Shown: one piece after another, positions 20,486 through 22,803 of the stretch
How positions within the stretch are numbered: position 1 is the stretch's first letter
Layout: the number at the start of each line of letters is the position of its first letter
From: an uncultured Candidatus Saccharibacteria bacterium
GTDB taxonomy: Bacteria > Patescibacteriota > Saccharimonadia > Saccharimonadales > Saccharimonadaceae
NCBI GenBank assembly: GCA_938046115.1
Contig: CALIXX010000065.1
Span: 1 to 22,803 of the forward strand
Length of the DNA stretch: 22,803 nt
Direction of reading: 5' to 3'
Notes under the pieces: model-generated
What the model was told of the DNA's origin: nothing
Seen by the model: only the letters and a program-made list of their open reading frames with translations
Databases searched by the model: none
Position numbers and translations under genes: made by a program

Positions 20486-22803
20486 TCATTTCATTAACTC
20501 CTTGAGCTTGTCTGCAACCATTTTAAGGTACGGAGGCTGCATAATCGTTTCGTGATTACCTCCAATGTTAACAACTTTGATCGCACCATGACCGACCCCT
20601 TCCCATCCACGTACATCCGCCTCATCAAATATAGCACTATTCTCATCCATGGATTTATGTTCAGCAACAAGAAGATACGAATTACCAACGAAGCCAGAGG
20701 GTCGATATACACATAATGCCAAAAACATTTTGTGCAAAACCTTAACCCAACCAATCAATTCCTCTACCGAAACCCCTAACGGGATAAATCCGAGGCGACG
20801 ACACTCGCACAAAACATCTTCAATATCTTGCATATTTTTCACCATATCAAGTTCAATATCCTTCAAACCCCTATTTAATGACAAAACCAAACCCAAGGCA
20901 ACAGATTTCATAGAAACATCTCTACCACCCATTCCAACGACCCCAGGAACATAAGAGTCAATCATGACCACAAAATCCACATACACTCCCGCCAAAGATA
21001 GCTGCCGAGCAATTTCATACGCAATAACCCCTCCTGTTGACCACCCAGCAAGCCTGACCACATCATTTTTGCAAAACCTCAGAATTTCCTTCATATATTT
21101 AGATGCGATATTTTCTACCGAAGACATGTCACCACCATCCGGATCAATACCTATTGCACGCAACCCATAAACTGGCGTACCTCCATCCAAAAACCCCACC
21201 AATCCTGTATACGACAAAACATCCCCACCTCCATCATGAATTAAGAACAGCGGGACCACCTCCTCATCTCCCTCTTTCATTACAACCAAACAATCCGAAT
21301 CGAAAGTTCGCACCCGGTCTTTAATAATCGAATCACACATCGACGCAATTGTTGGGAATTCGAATATTTTCGAAATCGGCAAATTAAACCCCCATTTTTC
21401 CAATCTATCAAGTAACGACATCACAAGCAGGGAGTGGCCACCCAAGTCAAAGAAGTTATCATGTCTGCCTATTTTCTCTACGCCTAACAGCTCCTCCCAT
21501 ATACCTGACAACACCTTTTCCACCGGACCTAACGGCGCCTCGTACGCAGGCATCAACACTGCATTTTCTCCTGATTCCGGAAGAACCTTCCTATCCACCT
21601 TGCCGTTGGGCGTCAGCGGCATGGCGTCAAGCTTCACGAACGCCGACGGCACCATGTACCCCGGCAACTCCGCCTTCAGGTGTTCCCGCAGCCGTGCCAC
21701 CTCCTGCTGCTGCAGGACTCCTTCATCATCCCCAGTATCTGCTGCCTCATCCGTTACCTTGGGCGCGCCCGCTGTACCTTCGTCCTGCGCCGTCCAGTAC
21801 GCCACCAGCCGCTTGTCACCCGGATGATCCTCCCGAGCCACGACCACTGCTTCCCTGACACCCGGCAACTCCGCAAGCCTCGCCTCGATCTCACCCAACT
21901 CTATCCTCAGCCCCCGGATCTTGACCTGGAAGTCATTCCTGCCGAGGTACTCAATCACTCCATCGGCTCGCCACCGGCCGAGATCTCCCGTCCTGTACAT
22001 CCGGGCGCCAGCCTTCTCAATGAATGGATCCACCACAAAACGCTCATCCGTCAGCTCTGGCTGATTAAGGTACCCACGGGCCACACCAGCACCAGCTATG
22101 TGAATCTCGCCAGCCACACCTATCGGTACGGGAGCTCCCTCCTGGTCAAGAATGTAGATCCGTATGTTCGAAATCGGATGCCCAATCGGCACACTCTGAC
22201 CCGGCGTCACCACCCCATCCGGTGCCACGTGATACGTCGTCGCGCACACCGTCCCTTCGGTCGGACCATAGGCGTTGATGAAGTGCGTCCTGTCACGCCA
22301 CTGCTGTGCCAGCTGCGGCGGGCACGCCTCTCCCGCGACAACCAATGTTTGAAGTGTCGACCACACCGCCACCTGTCTGTCACCCTGTGCAACGGCCAAC
22401 TCAATACGATTACCTGTATCCTCATGCGCTACTGCGCTGCCCAGAACTGACAACGCAGTCTGCGGAAGCGTAAGATGGGTGACTCGGTAATGGTCCAACA
22501 TGTTCCTGAGACTCTCTCCCGGCATCAGATCATCCCGGCTGCCTAGGTACAGAGTCGCTCCGCTGCATAGCGCAGTGAACATCTCCGAGACGCTGGCATC
22601 AAATCCAAAAGAGGCAAACTGTAGAAGCCTGCTTTCCGTCCTCAGCCCAAAATCCTCTATCTGCGTCAGCACCAGATTATCAAGACTCATATGTTCGACC
22701 ATCACCCCCTTGGGCCGCCCCGTCGAACCCGAGGTGTAGATCACATACGCCAGATGCCGTGAAGTCTGCCCTGTTTCCTCGCAACCGATGTTGCCCTTCG
22801 GCT
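20486..22803 (-). CDS. Non-ribosomal peptide synthetase, terminal A-T-TE module (N-terminus beyond the right edge)
   Basis: The frame is open to the window edge and covers the end of an NRPS. The adenylation domain runs from core A3 (YTSGSTGRPKG) through A5 (NAYGPTEG), A7 (YRTGDLGRW), A8 (VKIRGLRIELGEIEARL) and A10 (NGKVDRK, about 21593). A carrier domain follows with DNFFDLGGHSLL (Ser codon 21431-21433), then a type I thioesterase with GWSTGG (Ser codon 21038-21040), VVMIDSYVPG and a final NIGGNHE. Being TE-tipped, it releases the finished peptide. Specificity positions read D-A-S-T-V-A-A-V-C, which I recall as a tyrosine code. From A10 to the stop the DNA is AT-rich, while the A domain is near 60% GC. 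Confidence 0.95.
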   Translation of the reverse strand, partial: PKGNIGCEETGQTSRHLAYVIYTSGSTGRPKGVMVEHMSLDNLVLTQIEDFGLRTESRLLQFASFGFDASVSEMFTALCSGATLYLGSRDDLMPGESLRNMLDHYRVTHLTLPQTALSVLGSAVAHEDTGNRIELAVAQGDRQVAVWSTLQTLVVAGEACPPQLAQQWRDRTHFINAYGPTEGTVCATTYHVAPDGVVTPGQSVPIGHPISNIRIYILDQEGAPVPIGVAGEIHIAGAGVARGYLNQPELTDERFVVDPFIEKAGARMYRTGDLGRWRADGVIEYLGRNDFQVKIRGLRIELGEIEARLAELPGVREAVVVAREDHPGDKRLVAYWTAQDEGTAGAPKVTDEAADTGDDEGVLQQQEVARLREHLKAELPGYMVPSAFVKLDAMPLTPNGKVDRKVLPESGENAVLMPAYEAPLGPVEKVLSGIWEELLGVEKIGRHDNFFDLGGHSLLVMSLLDRLEKWGFNLPISKIFEFPTIASMCDSIIKDRVRTFDSDCLVVMKEGDEEVVPLFLIHDGGGDVLSYTGLVGFLDGGTPVYGLRAIGIDPDGGDMSSVENIASKYMKEILRFCKNDVVRLAGWSTGGVIAYEIARQLSLAGVYVDFVVMIDSYVPGVVGMGGRDVSMKSVALGLVLSLNRGLKDIELDMVKNMQDIEDVLCECRRLGFIPLGVSVEELIGWVKVLHKMFLALCVYRPSGFVGNSYLLVAEHKSMDENSAIFDEADVRGWEGVGHGAIKVVNIGGNHETIMQPPYLKMVADKLKELMK

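Noticed and set aside
1..22803. CRISPR arrays, insertion sequences, tRNA or rRNA genes
   Set aside because: I saw no regularly spaced repeats, transposase frames, tRNA cloverleaf segments or rRNA core sequences on either strand.

Overview
The window looks like two unrelated bacterial genomes joined inside one open reading frame near base 7,330. The left part (1 to about 7,330) has moderate GC (28/60 in a hand count of 5881-5940). It has compact operons with 4-nt ATGA overlaps and several genes whose -10 box sits six bases before the ATG. Its gene content (a TRM11-like protein starting MYIAILGRQP, a PsbP-like anchored protein, Exo VII subunits, a YbhN-like membrane protein) recalls Saccharibacteria (TM7/Patescibacteria). 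TGA is used as a stop throughout, so recoding of TGA is excluded. The right part (about 7,330 to 22,803) is GC-rich (43/60 in 7381-7440) and looks like a Burkholderiales beta-proteobacterium. Lautropia is my best guess, because PFL, PilT/PilU, an alpha-carbonic anhydrase and LasR-type regulators occur together. Both assignments come from remembered family resemblance, not from a search.

Left layout, mostly minus strand: the 5' end of glycyl-tRNA synthetase (1-130); a coupled trio of soluble histidine kinase, response regulator and recO (2188 down to 415); an anchored PsbP-like protein (2254-2919); an operon of YbhN-like flippase/synthase-type membrane protein, xseA, xseB and a membrane-anchored methyltransferase (5989 down to 2965); an unrecognised 182-aa protein (6025-6573); and, divergently on the plus strand, a TRM11-like methyltransferase from 6668. 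That last gene changes identity at its DPFCGSGT motif and finishes as an RlmL-type rRNA methyltransferase.

Right layout: pflA and pflB (anaerobic pyruvate cleavage) as a coupled minus-strand pair; a GlpQ-like lipoprotein phosphodiesterase; a periplasmic alpha-carbonic anhydrase; the twitching-motility ATPases pilU and pilT separated by a structured spacer; a gene-poor stretch of about 770 bp; two tandem LasR/LuxR-type regulators on the plus strand; and, convergent with them, a type II thioesterase and the last module (A-T-TE) of a non-ribosomal peptide synthetase that runs off the right edge. The adenylation pocket reads DASTVAAVC, which I remember as a tyrosine signature. The last third of the synthetase is strikingly AT-rich (18/60 in 20821-20880), unlike its own adenylation domain (36/60 in 22081-22140).

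The main points of interest are the in-frame chimera at 7,330, the paired LuxR regulators (one with a canonical acyl-homoserine-lactone pocket, one without) beside an NRPS and without luxI in view, the composition break at the A/T boundary of the NRPS, two mutually exclusive hairpins at the glyS start, the structured pilT-pilU spacer, and the leaderless-looking promoters of the left part.
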